NCBI RefSeq assembly: GCF_017814915.1
Contig: NZ_JAGIPZ010000003.1
Span: 1 to 64,000, forward strand
DNA from: Herbaspirillum sp. LeCh32-8
GTDB taxonomy: Bacteria; Pseudomonadota; Gammaproteobacteria; Burkholderiales; Burkholderiaceae_D
Length of the DNA stretch: 64,000 bases
Direction of reading: 5' to 3'
Shown: piece after piece, positions 44,544-52,790 of the stretch
How the letters are laid out: each line of letters opens with the position of its first letter
Numbering within the stretch: the stretch's first letter is position 1
Notes under the pieces: generated by a model
What the model saw: the letters and a program-made list of their open reading frames with translations, nothing else
Told to the model about the DNA's origin: nothing
Database searches by the model: none
Made by a program: the position numbers and the translations under genes

Positions 44544-45209
44544 TTACAGGCCGAACGGCTTGAGCACCTTGTCCAGCCAGGCCTGCTCCACCTTGCCGTT
44601 GGCGATCTCGGCCTTGATGCCATCCTCCATCGCAGCGGTGTTGCGCGCCGCCTCGATCAGCGCCGCGGCCTGCGCCTGACCAAAGCTGACCAGGCCGTCT
44701 TCGTCGCCCACGATCAGGTCGCCCGGATGGATCACCTGGCCGTCGATGCTGACCGGCACGTTCATCTGCGCCGGCCCGGTCTTGTAGGGACCGCGGTGGC
44801 TGACGCCGCGCGCATAGCAGGGGAAGTCGGCCGCCTCGAAGGCCGCCGTGTCGCGCACTGCGGCGTCGAGCACGAAGCCCACGCAGCCGCGCTGCTGCGC
44901 GTACAGCATGATCAGCTCGCCCACCAAGGCGTTGCTGGTCTCGCCGCCGCCGTCGACCACCAGAACGTGACCAGGCTGCATCATGGTCAGGGCCTTATAG
45001 ATCAGGAGGTTGTCGCCGGGGCGAGTCTTGATCGTCAGGGCGGTGCCCACCAGCTTGCGCGAGCGGTGGATGCGGCGCAGGCCGGTGACGCCCGACAAGC
45101 GTTGCAGGTTGTCGCTCAGGTGAGAGACAACAATGTCCTGCAGGGCAGCCACGACGTCGGCGGCGGCCACCGCGGGCGCGGGCTGGAGAAGGAAAGGGGA
45201 TGCCGTCAT
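44544..45209 (-). CDS. RraA family protein (HMG/oxaloacetate aldolase-type)
   Basis: 221 residues of the RraA/demethylmenaquinone-methyltransferase-like fold: SHLSDNLQRLSGVTGLRRIHRSRKLVGTALTIKTRPGDNL, VLVVDGGGETSNALVGELIMLYAQQRGCVGFVLDAAVRD (Gly-rich loop plus the Arg-Asp pair that binds substrate and Mg) and PGDLIVGDEDGLVSF. Members cleave 4-hydroxy-4-methyl-2-oxoglutarate or decarboxylate oxaloacetate. The context of a hydroxy-acid oxidase and transporter favours an aldolase over an RNase E inhibitor. Confidence 0.9.
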   Translation of the reverse strand: MTASPFLLQPAPAVAAADVVAALQDIVVSHLSDNLQRLSGVTGLRRIHRSRKLVGTALTIKTRPGDNLLIYKALTMMQPGHVLVVDGGGETSNALVGELIMLYAQQRGCVGFVLDAAVRDTAAFEAADFPCYARGVSHRGPYKTGPAQMNVPVSIDGQVIHPGDLIVGDEDGLVSFGQAQAAALIEAARNTAAMEDGIKAEIANGKVEQAWLDKVLKPFGL

Positions 45210-45244
45210 GCTTGTCTTTCAGTCGAAGGCGTAATCGGAAGGGC

Positions 45245-46609
45245 TCAGGGCGCGACGGTAGTGTCGTCCACCGGCTCGGCGATGGTCAGCAGCACCACGA
45301 AGCTGATCAGCGAGCCGACCGCCATGAAGGAGAACACGTAGTCCCAGCCGTAGTGATCCAGCAGCATGCCGGTGGCCAGCGGTGCGATGGCGCCGCCGAT
45401 CTGGCCACCCATGTTGACCACCGAGCTGGCGATGGGGAAGGTTTTCTTGTCGGCTACGCCCATCGGATAGGCCATGTAGGCGGAAAAACCGAAGCTGAGC
45501 AGCACGCCGGTCAAGAACAGCAGCGCCCCGTAGCTCACCGGATCGGCCGGCGAATTGATCAGGGCGTACATCATGCCGGCGGTAGCCAGTGCCGAGAGCA
45601 TCATGCCCGGCTTGCGGCGTTTGGCCAGCAGGCGGTCGGAGACCATGCCGCCCAGCAGGTTGCCGATCACCGCGCCGACCCAGGGGGCGGCGGCAACAAA
45701 GCCCATATTCATCACGGAGAACTTCTTGACCGACAGCAGGTAGGTCGGGATCCAGGCCAGCAGCACGTTGGAGATGCCCAGCTGGAAGCAGTAACCCAGC
45801 GCGCAGCCCAGCACGTTCCAGGAGCGGAACACGCTCTTGCTGTCAGTCAGCGGTGCCAGCTTGCGGGCGCGCACGAACTTATCCAGCCAGGCCGGCGCAG
45901 GCTTGCCGACCTTCGCGGCGCGCGCCGCGGCCTGATCGACCGCCGCCGCGCCGGTGATGTAGTCCAGTTCCTGCTGCGACACGCGCGCGCTTTGCGCCGG
46001 ATGGTTGGTCACCAGCAGATACCAGAGTACCGAGAACACCAGGCCGGGCACGGCAAAGAAAATGAAAATCTCGCGCCAGCCCCATAGCGCGATGATGGCC
46101 GCGCACACCGGCGGCACGATCACCGGGCCAAATTTCACGGCCGACAGGAAGATACCGCTGGCGGTGCCCTTTTCATGCGGCGGGAACCAGTTGTTGATGG
46201 TGGAGGCGATGCCGACTGGCAGCGGGCCTTCCGCCAGGCCGAGCGCAAAGCGATAGATCTTCAGGCCGAGAATGGAGCTGGTGGTGCCGATCAGGCCCGT
46301 GAACAGCGAGGTCAGGATCATCGCGCCGGTGAAGATGCGACGCACGCCGAAGCGGCTGGTGGCAAACCCCGAAGGCAACTGCGCCAGCGCATAGGCGAAC
46401 AGGAACAGGCTCAGCAAGGCCCCGGCCTCGGTATTGCTCATCGTGAATTCCTTGCGGATGAATGGCAAGGCAACACCGATGTTGGCGCGATCGGCCGCGG
46501 CGATGGTGTAAATCAGGAAGATCATTGCAGCGACCACCCAGCGGAAGCGGGTTGGTCGCGTCGGGTGCGACACTGCGGACGAGGCCTCGCGGCCCGATGG
46601 TTGCGACAT
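45245..46609 (-). CDS. MFS transporter, anion:cation symporter (ACS) type
   Basis: 454 residues with 12 predicted membrane helices. The N-terminal FRWVVAAMIFLIYTIAAADRANIGVALPFI is the ACS-family start (D-R-x-N/A). SGFATSRFGVRRIFTGAMILTSL is the loop 2-3 motif, and a long central loop lies near 215-260. Such carriers import glucarate, galactonate, tartrate, phthalate and similar organic anions. Start at 46609 with GGAG seven bases upstream. It is the first gene of the operon with the RraA-like and hydroxy-acid oxidase genes, divergent from a LysR gene. Confidence 0.94.
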   Translation of the reverse strand: MSQPSGREASSAVSHPTRPTRFRWVVAAMIFLIYTIAAADRANIGVALPFIRKEFTMSNTEAGALLSLFLFAYALAQLPSGFATSRFGVRRIFTGAMILTSLFTGLIGTTSSILGLKIYRFALGLAEGPLPVGIASTINNWFPPHEKGTASGIFLSAVKFGPVIVPPVCAAIIALWGWREIFIFFAVPGLVFSVLWYLLVTNHPAQSARVSQQELDYITGAAAVDQAAARAAKVGKPAPAWLDKFVRARKLAPLTDSKSVFRSWNVLGCALGYCFQLGISNVLLAWIPTYLLSVKKFSVMNMGFVAAAPWVGAVIGNLLGGMVSDRLLAKRRKPGMMLSALATAGMMYALINSPADPVSYGALLFLTGVLLSFGFSAYMAYPMGVADKKTFPIASSVVNMGGQIGGAIAPLATGMLLDHYGWDYVFSFMAVGSLISFVVLLTIAEPVDDTTVAP

Positions 46610-46730
46610 CGATATCTCCGTATAAGAATTGTGGCGGCACCTGGTTCGGCGACGGGCGCCTGTTGTGTTTTTATGCCGGCGTCGATTCTAAATACGATAG
46701 ATAGGGACGTAAAATGAGATATACGACGAT

Positions 46731-46755
46731 AATATAGTCACCTTAGGACTATATT
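46731..46755. promoter_or_regulatory. LysR operator between MFS operon and LysR gene
   Basis: AATATAGTC (46731-46739) and GACTATATT (46747-46755) are perfect 9-bp arms 7 nt apart, 40 bp before the LysR start in the 185-bp divergent region. Confidence 0.7.
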
Positions 46756-46794
46756 CTGCGTTTCCTGCCCCTGCTCTGTCCCAGCTCACGCACC

Positions 46795-47715
46795 ATGCTT
46801 TCCCACGCCATCGATACTTTCGTCACCATCGTCCGCACCGGCAGCCTGAGCGCCGCGGCGGCGGAAATGAACTTGACCCAGACCACCATCAGCAAGCGTA
46901 TCAAGGCGCTGGAAGAAGAACTGGGCATGCAGCTGCTGGAGCGCGGCAAGGGTATTCGCCAAGTCAAACTGACTGCCAGCGGCGAAGAGTTTTCACGCAT
47001 CGCCGAGCGCTGGAGCCTGCTCTCGCGAGAGGTCAACATCTTGAGTTCGCAGGGGCCGCGACTGAGCCTGACCATTGGCAGCGTGGACAGCTTGAACGTG
47101 TTCGTCTTCCCGCGCCTGTACCGCGCATTGCATGAGGAACATCCATCGCTGAAGATGGATATCGTGACGCTGCACTCGTATGAGATGTACGACATGATCG
47201 AGCGCCGGCAACTGGATCTGGCCTTCACGCTGCGCGAGCGCAGCATGCCCAACGTGAACGTGGAAGTGTTCTTCTCCTCGCCGATGGTGGTACTGAGCCT
47301 GCAATCGGGACGCGCCGGATCCGGCCGCAAGGTAAGGCCGCAGGCGCTGTCCGCCGACCACGAACTGTTCGTTCCCTGGGGTCGCCAGTTCGACGCCTGG
47401 CATGATCGCTGGTGGGATCCGCTCACGCCGTCGCGCATCAAGCTCGACAGCGGCCACCTGATCCTGTCTATGCTGCACCATCCGCGCCAGTGGTCCATCG
47501 TGCCGCTGTGGCTGGCACAGGCCGCGGCCTCCAAGGGGCCGTTCATGTACCGCGAGCTGACCGACGCTGCCCCGCCTTACACCTGCTACAAGCTCACCCA
47601 CAAGCAACCCACGGTCAGCACCGGGCGCAGCCTGGAGATCGTGGCGCGACATTGCACCGAGTTGTTCGACGGCGATGCGGTCAAGCCTTACCTCGGTTGG
47701 GATCGCGGCGGCTGA
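46795..47715 (+). CDS. LysR-family regulator
   Basis: 306 residues. Winged helix AIDTFVTIVRTGSLSAAAAEMNLTQTTISKRIKALEEELGMQLLERGKGIRQVKLT, then an effector domain (LSLTIGSVDSLNVFVFPRLYRALHEEHPSLKMDIVTLHSYEMYDMIERRQLDLAFTLRE). It is divergent from the MFS/RraA/hydroxy-acid oxidase operon with a good palindrome between, so it is that operon's probable regulator. A bidirectional terminator lies 98 bp downstream. Confidence 0.92.
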   Translation: MLSHAIDTFVTIVRTGSLSAAAAEMNLTQTTISKRIKALEEELGMQLLERGKGIRQVKLTASGEEFSRIAERWSLLSREVNILSSQGPRLSLTIGSVDSLNVFVFPRLYRALHEEHPSLKMDIVTLHSYEMYDMIERRQLDLAFTLRERSMPNVNVEVFFSSPMVVLSLQSGRAGSGRKVRPQALSADHELFVPWGRQFDAWHDRWWDPLTPSRIKLDSGHLILSMLHHPRQWSIVPLWLAQAAASKGPFMYRELTDAAPPYTCYKLTHKQPTVSTGRSLEIVARHCTELFDGDAVKPYLGWDRGG

Positions 47716-47812
47716 GGTCTGAGGTCCGAAGCTTGCCACCGTATCAGGAGAGTTTGGCGGTGCTCGCCTGTGGATAAGATAGGGACTGAAGAAATAAACC
47801 GTGAAGAACGAC

Positions 47813-47836
47813 AAAGGCCCGCGTCTGCGGGCCTTT
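47813..47836. terminator. Bidirectional terminator between convergent genes
   Basis: AAAGGCCCGC (47813-47822), GTCT loop and GCGGGCCTTT (47827-47836), with T/A at both ends. It serves the LysR gene and the siderophore-interacting protein gene. Confidence 0.9.
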
Positions 47837-47868
47837 TGCTGTGCATGGCCGATGTGGCGCGCCGCGCC

Positions 47869-48606
47869 TCAGTCCAGCTTCTCGTGGAAGTCGGACGCGC
47901 CGCGCTTCCAGTAGGCCGATACGCGCATGGCTTCCTTGGGATGCGCCTTCTCCTCGGTCAGCACGGCACGCAGTGTCTTCATGGTCGACGCTTCGCCGGC
48001 GGCCCAAATGTAGCCCTCGCCGGACGGCGGCACCAGAGCGCGCACTGCCGCCACCAACTCTTCGCCGGACGGCACCCACTTGATCTCGACCTCGGCCTGG
48101 CTCTCGAACTCGCGCAGGTCGCCGACGTGGGCGATTTCGGCAATCACGGTGACCCTGGCGCCGGGGCCGAATTCCTTCAGGCGGCGGGTGATCGCCGGCA
48201 ACGCCGACAGGTCGCCCACCAATACATGCCAGTCGTAGTCCAGCGGCACCACCATCGAGCCGCGCGGGCCGGCGATGACGGCGTCCATGCCGACCTTGGC
48301 CTGGCGCGCCCAGTCGGTGGCCGCACCCTCGGCGTGCAGCGCGAATTCCAATGTGAGCTCGCCGCGTTGTGGGTCGTGGCCGGTTGGCGTATAGTCGCGC
48401 CGAATCTGCTCACCTGTCGCATCGGCAAAGACGAACTTGACGTGGTCGTCGAAGGACATCGACACAAAGTCCTTCAGCGCTTCGCCGCGAAAGGTGATGC
48501 TCAACATGTTGGCGCCGGTCTGCCGCGTCGCCGCGACCTTGACGTCGCGGAACTTCACTTCGTGGCGAATGCGCTGCACAGTGCGTGGTGTTGTCATGGC
48601 GTCCAT
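47869..48606 (-). CDS. Siderophore-interacting protein (FAD-dependent ferric-siderophore reductase)
   Basis: 245 residues from the ATG at 48606 (GGGAG eight bases upstream; ATG at 48597 is possible). SIP/ViuB family: FAD part with RRDYTPTGHDPQRGELTLEFALH (R-x-Y-T motif) and GAATDWARQAKVGMDAVIAGPRGSM. The NAD(P) side has DWHVLVGDLSALPAI and the C-terminal GEGYIWAAGEASTMKTLRAVL, VSAYWKRG. It reduces ferric siderophores in the cytosol to release iron. It is divergent from a MarR gene with only 37 bp between the two starts. Confidence 0.93.
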   Translation of the reverse strand: MDAMTTPRTVQRIRHEVKFRDVKVAATRQTGANMLSITFRGEALKDFVSMSFDDHVKFVFADATGEQIRRDYTPTGHDPQRGELTLEFALHAEGAATDWARQAKVGMDAVIAGPRGSMVVPLDYDWHVLVGDLSALPAITRRLKEFGPGARVTVIAEIAHVGDLREFESQAEVEIKWVPSGEELVAAVRALVPPSGEGYIWAAGEASTMKTLRAVLTEEKAHPKEAMRVSAYWKRGASDFHEKLD

Positions 48607-48624
48607 GGCCGTGGCTCCCAAATT

Positions 48625-48663
48625 AGTTGATAATGTCCCCATTATGAAAACACAAGTTGATAA
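48625..48663. promoter_or_regulatory. Repeats in the SIP/MarR divergent region
   Basis: AGTTGATAA occurs as a direct repeat at 48625-48633 and 48655-48663, the second copy inside the MarR coding start. ATAATG and CATTAT (48630-48635 and 48640-48645) form a short inverted repeat over the MarR start codon. Such an overlap suggests that the MarR protein represses both genes. Confidence 0.45.
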
Positions 48664-49108
48664 AGTCAACCATTCACCTGCTGCCGACAGGGTCTTTGAC
48701 GCCATCCATACGGTGATGCACCTGTACCGTTCCAGCCGCTCGCAGGCCTTCCGCGAGGAGGAGCGCGACATTACCCACATGGAAAGCCGGGTGCTGGATT
48801 ATTTCGCGCGTCATCCCGGCGCCACGCAGAGCGACCTGGTGCTGCATTCCGGCCGCGACAAGGCCCAGCTCACGCGGCTGGTGCGCGGGCTGCGGGACCG
48901 GGGTTATCTGGAGGCGCAGGAGGACGAGCAGGACCGGCGCAGTGTGCGCCTGTCGCTGAGCGCGCAGGGCCAGACCCTGCAGCGCCAGTTGCGCAAATCC
49001 GGCGCGCAGATCCTGCAGCGCGCGGTGGAAGGCTTGTCAGCCGAGCAATGCGAAGAGCTGGTGCAGTTGCTGCAAGTAATGCAAGGCAACCTGGAGCGGC
49101 AACGCTAG
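48644..49108 (+). CDS. MarR-family transcriptional regulator
   Basis: 154 residues from the ATG at 48644. The winged helix is clear: DITHMESRVLDYFARHPGATQSDLVLHSGRDKAQLTRLVRGLRDRGYLEAQEDEQDRRSVRLSLSAQG, with the DxR wing motif DEQDRRSVRL. Flanking helices form the dimer. It lies divergent from the siderophore-interacting protein gene and probably regulates it and itself. Confidence 0.92.
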   Translation: MKTQVDKVNHSPAADRVFDAIHTVMHLYRSSRSQAFREEERDITHMESRVLDYFARHPGATQSDLVLHSGRDKAQLTRLVRGLRDRGYLEAQEDEQDRRSVRLSLSAQGQTLQRQLRKSGAQILQRAVEGLSAEQCEELVQLLQVMQGNLERQR

Positions 49109-49130
49109 GCGTGGGACCTGAAGGCAGACA

Positions 49131-50048
49131 TCAGCCGCGCCGGCGCGTGGCCCACCAGCAGGCGAAGGAGCCGGCGGTGACCATCACCACCCCCTGGAAG
49201 AAACCGGCGCCCGGGCGCACGCCCAGCCAGGCGCTGGCCAGCAGCGCGGAGAGCACCGGCGCGAAATAAGAAGCGGTCGCCAGCAGCGTGATGCTGCCGT
49301 GCTGCACGCCGTGGTTCCAGCAGGAATACGCGGTGGCGGTGAGCGCGCTGAGCACCAGCACCTGCGCCACGCCGGCCAGGTTGAAGGAGAGCGCCGGCTC
49401 CGCGCTCAACGCGTACTTGATCCACAGCAGCGTCGCGGTTGCCACCAGAAACAGCGGCACGGCGTTCTTGCCGTTGCCGACGCGGCGCGTCAGCACCGAG
49501 TAGGCGGCCCACAGGATGGCCGCACCGAAGGCCAGCGCGTAGGCCGGCGGATTGCTTTGAATGTTGGCCCACAGCAGCGCCGGCGACCAGGCGCCGTCGC
49601 CCTTCATCACCCACACGATCCCCGCGAAGCACAGCAGGATGGCCGGCGGCAGCAGCCAGGAGCCGCGCTGCTGGCGCATCAGCGTGGCCAGCAGGATGGT
49701 CAGGCTGGGCCAGAGATAGTTGATCATGCCCAGCTCCAGCGCCTGCGCGCGACCATGCGCCATGCCCACCGACAAGGCAAGCGCCACTTCATACGCCACG
49801 AACAGCGCGCCGCTACCCAACAGGTAGGCGCGCGGCAACTCGCGCACCCTGGGCCAACCCACCGACAAGGTGGCGAAGGCGGCGCTGGCCGTGAAGATCA
49901 ACGCCCCGCCGCCGGCCGCGCCGAAGATCTCGGCGATGCTGCGAATCAGGCCCAGCGACGCGCTCCACATCAGCACCGCCGACATGCCGATCAACGTCGA
50001 CGTACTGGCGCTGATGTCCTTGATCTTCACGCTTGCCCATTCGCTCAC
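49131..50048 (-). CDS. yddG: DMT-superfamily exporter, YddG-like (aromatic amino acids)
   Basis: 305 residues from a GTG at 50048, with ten hydrophobic helices in two EamA repeats. Segments such as MWSASLGLIRSIAEIFGAAGGGALIFTASA, LGMINYLWPSLTILLATLM, AAILWAAYSVLTRRVGNGKNAVPLF and SCWNHGVQHGSITLLATASYFAPVLSALLASAWLG follow the YddG group closely. YddG exports aromatic amino acids and, in enterics, methyl viologen. The symbol is given on this resemblance only. The gene is monocistronic and divergent from the cobalamin-riboswitch operon. Confidence 0.85.
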   Translation of the reverse strand: MSEWASVKIKDISASTSTLIGMSAVLMWSASLGLIRSIAEIFGAAGGGALIFTASAAFATLSVGWPRVRELPRAYLLGSGALFVAYEVALALSVGMAHGRAQALELGMINYLWPSLTILLATLMRQQRGSWLLPPAILLCFAGIVWVMKGDGAWSPALLWANIQSNPPAYALAFGAAILWAAYSVLTRRVGNGKNAVPLFLVATATLLWIKYALSAEPALSFNLAGVAQVLVLSALTATAYSCWNHGVQHGSITLLATASYFAPVLSALLASAWLGVRPGAGFFQGVVMVTAGSFACWWATRRRG

Positions 50049-50177
50049 TGCATTGACCCCGAAAATGCCGCCGCGTCGCCGCGACCGAAGGGCGATATTT
50101 TAATCGCCGCCACACAGCGCTGCGGCAATTTGCCGCACGGCTGCCCATCCCGGTGATACGCCTGTATCATGCTCGCG

Positions 50178-50390
50178 TTTGGTGCGCGCCGCCGGTCTTC
50201 TGCCGGCGGCCGTTAAACGGGAAACACGCGCCGGCGCCGCCGCCGGCCAACGTGTGCTGCCCCCGCAACGGTAAGACAGGCGCCGCATGTCGATATGCGG
50301 CAGGTTGCCTCCTCGGTCCACTGTGCCATCGGCATGGGAAGGCGTGGCAGCCGGCTCTGTCAGCCCGGATACCGGCCCGAACGATGCCAG
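50178..50390 (+). promoter_or_regulatory. Cobalamin riboswitch
   Basis: The leader shows the ordered elements of a B12 aptamer: a GC-rich P2-like hairpin (GCCGCCGG/CCGGCGGC), TTAAACGGGAAAC, the core GTGCTGCCCCCGCAACGGTAA and, about 130 nt on, the B12 box CAGCCCGGATACCGGCCC (50361-50378). This indicates that adenosylcobalamin or a related corrinoid switches off the downstream operon. The ends of the aptamer are approximate. Confidence 0.93.
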
Positions 50391-50438
50391 CGGACGGCCG
50401 GGGTGTGCCGGCCCGCCTGGCAAAGCCGTTGCCTTTTT
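50386..50438 (+). other. Candidate expression platform of the riboswitch
   Basis: GCCAG and CTGGC (50386-50390, 50417-50421) enclose GGCCGG/CCGGCC (50396-50401, 50408-50413); a T5 run occurs at 50434-50438. The spacing is loose for an intrinsic terminator, so it may instead be an antisequestor. The rest of the leader to 50658 shows nothing else. Confidence 0.4.
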
Positions 50439-50658
50439 CAGCGACATCATCGCATGCGTCCGACGCCGTGGTCGGAGCGCAGCCTGCGCACGTGCGTGCC
50501 ATGTGCAGGCTGCATGCGTATTTGATATTCGTATTTGATAAATGCAACACAGTTGCAATACAATGCACAACTCGCGCCGGCGCCAGTCGCCTCGCTTACG
50601 CACAACAACATGCGCCGCACACGCTTTGCGGCATGCATCAACAGGGGAAGCATCGTCC

Positions 50659-52782
50659 ATGAAGAATCCGGCCATCCGGCTCGCCGTCCTGAGCCTGTTC
50701 GCCCTCGCGCCCGCCAGTCAGGCGCGTGCCGCTGAGACCGACACGCCCGCCACCGGCGTCACCGATGGCGGCTTGGCGCCCATCGTCATCACCGACGATG
50801 CCGAGCGCCGTCCTTACCGGGCCGCCCGCAGCAGCAGCGCCACCCGCACCGATACGCCGCTGCAGGAACTGCCGCAGGCGGTGCAGGTGGTGCCGCGCCA
50901 GTTGATGGACGATCTCGGCGCCACGCGCCTGGACGACGTGCTGCTTTACGTGAGCGGCGTGGCGCGCCAGAACAATTTCGGCGGTCTGTGGGACAACTAC
51001 TCCATCCGTGGCTTCTCCGGCAACGAGAACGGCGGCATGAATATCCTGTGGAACGGCTTTGCCTCCAACCGTGGCTATGCGCCCCCGCGCGACACTGCCA
51101 ATGTGGAGAGCGTGGACTTCCTGAAAGGCCCGGCGGCCGCGTTGTACGGCAACAGCGAGCCGGGCGGCACCATCAACGTGGTCACCAAGAAGCCCCAGTT
51201 CAAGGCGGCCAACGCGCTGGACCTGACGATCGGCACCAACAACTTCTACCGCAGCGCGCTGGACTCCACCGGCGCGCTCTCCAGCGAGGTCGCCTACCGC
51301 CTCAACGCGGCAATGGAGACGCGCGGCAGCGTACGCGACAACATGCGCAGCACGCGCGAGTTCCTGGCGCCGGCGCTGACCTGGGCGCTGGGCGACCACA
51401 CCATCCTCAACTACGAGGCCGAGTTCCTGCGCCAGAAGGCGCCGCTGGACCGTGGCGTGGTCGCGGTCAACGGCAATCCCGGCGCGTTGCCGGCTTCGCG
51501 CTTCCTGGGCGAACCCGGCGACGGCGACGTCAAGATGGAAAACCAGAACCACCTGCTGACGCTGGAGCACCGTCTCAACGAGGACTGGCATCTGCGCACC
51601 GGGGTATTCCACAAACAGGGCACGCTGGACGGCTACTCCACCGAAGCCTCGTCGCTGCGCGCCGACAACAGCACCCTCTGGCGCCAGCGCCGCTACCGCG
51701 ACTACAGCTGGCACGACACCTCGCTGCAGGCCGAGCTCGGCGGCAAGTTCGCCACCGGCGAGCTGCGCCACGAAGTGCTGGCCGGGGTGGAAGCCGACTG
51801 GATGACGCTGGACCAGCGCATGCTGCGCATCAATCCATCCGCCGGCGCGCCGTATGCAATCGACATCAACAACCCGGTGTACGGCCAGGCGCAGCCGACC
51901 CCGCTGCCCAACACCGACACTGCCGAGCACCAGACCAGCACCGGCCTCTACCTGCAAGACCAGCTGAGCCTGGGACGCTGGCGGCTGCTGGGCGGCGTGC
52001 GCGCCGACAACTTCCGCTCCACGCTCGACAATCGCCGCACCGCCGTCAGCACGCGCCAGGACAAGGGCGCCGTCTCGCCCCGCCTGGGCGTGACCTACCT
52101 GTTCACCGATGCCCTCTCGGCCTACGCCAGCGCCAGCAAATCGTTCCGCCCCAACAGCGGCAGCGACGTCAACGGCAACGCCTTCAGTCCAGAGACCTCG
52201 CGCGCCGGTGAACTGGGCCTGAAATGGCAGAGCGAAGACCGACGCAGCGGCGCCACCCTGGCCGTGTTCGACATCGCCAAGCAGAACGTGCTGACCGGCG
52301 ACCCGGCCAATGCCGGCTTCTCCATCGCCGCCGGCGAAGTGCGCAGCCGCGGCGTGGAGCTGGACTACAGCGGCAAGCTGGGTCGCCACTGGCGCCTGAC
52401 CGGCAACTTCGCCTACACCGACGCCTACGTCAGCCGCGACAACACGCTGGCCATCGGCTCGCGCCTGGTCAACGTGCCGCGCGCCTCGGGCAGTGCGCTG
52501 GCAGTGTATGAAGACGCCGATGCGCGCGACGGCGTGTGGGGCGTGGGCGGCGGCGCCAGTTATGTGGGTGAACGCACCGGCGACCAGGCCGGCAGCTTCA
52601 AGCTGCCCGCCTATGTGACGGCGCGCGCGCTTGCCTACTGGCAGGTGACGCCGCAGGTGAAGCTGTCGCTAGACATGAACAACCTGTTCAACAAGCGCTA
52701 CTACGCCAGCTCTTACAACAACCTCTGGATCATGCCCGGCGACGAACGCAGCGCGACCTTGAGCATGAACCTGAAATTCTGA
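50659..52782 (+). CDS. TonB-dependent receptor under cobalamin riboswitch control
   Basis: 707 residues from the ATG at 50659 (AGGGGA ten bases upstream). Leader ends near ARA-24; a TonB-box-like PIVITD lies at 41-46. The plug shows LPQAVQVVPRQLMDDLGATRLDDVLLYVSGVARQ and VESVDFLKGPAAALYGNSEPGGTINVVTKKP. The barrel ends in LDMNNLFNKRYYASSYNN...LSMNLKF with a terminal Phe. It has the siderophore-receptor (FhuE/FoxA-like) architecture and length, not the shorter BtuB one, yet is controlled by a B12 riboswitch. It heads an operon with a NikABCDE/Dpp-type ABC importer. Import of a cobalt or nickel chelate, or a corrinoid, is the best reading. Confidence 0.93.
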   Translation: MKNPAIRLAVLSLFALAPASQARAAETDTPATGVTDGGLAPIVITDDAERRPYRAARSSSATRTDTPLQELPQAVQVVPRQLMDDLGATRLDDVLLYVSGVARQNNFGGLWDNYSIRGFSGNENGGMNILWNGFASNRGYAPPRDTANVESVDFLKGPAAALYGNSEPGGTINVVTKKPQFKAANALDLTIGTNNFYRSALDSTGALSSEVAYRLNAAMETRGSVRDNMRSTREFLAPALTWALGDHTILNYEAEFLRQKAPLDRGVVAVNGNPGALPASRFLGEPGDGDVKMENQNHLLTLEHRLNEDWHLRTGVFHKQGTLDGYSTEASSLRADNSTLWRQRRYRDYSWHDTSLQAELGGKFATGELRHEVLAGVEADWMTLDQRMLRINPSAGAPYAIDINNPVYGQAQPTPLPNTDTAEHQTSTGLYLQDQLSLGRWRLLGGVRADNFRSTLDNRRTAVSTRQDKGAVSPRLGVTYLFTDALSAYASASKSFRPNSGSDVNGNAFSPETSRAGELGLKWQSEDRRSGATLAVFDIAKQNVLTGDPANAGFSIAAGEVRSRGVELDYSGKLGRHWRLTGNFAYTDAYVSRDNTLAIGSRLVNVPRASGSALAVYEDADARDGVWGVGGGASYVGERTGDQAGSFKLPAYVTARALAYWQVTPQVKLSLDMNNLFNKRYYASSYNNLWIMPGDERSATLSMNLKF

Positions 52783-52790
52783 CGCGCCGC

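Noticed and set aside
50659-52782. BtuB assignment for the receptor behind the riboswitch
   Set aside because: Length (707) and plug/barrel motifs match siderophore receptors rather than the roughly 600-residue BtuB type; function left open.
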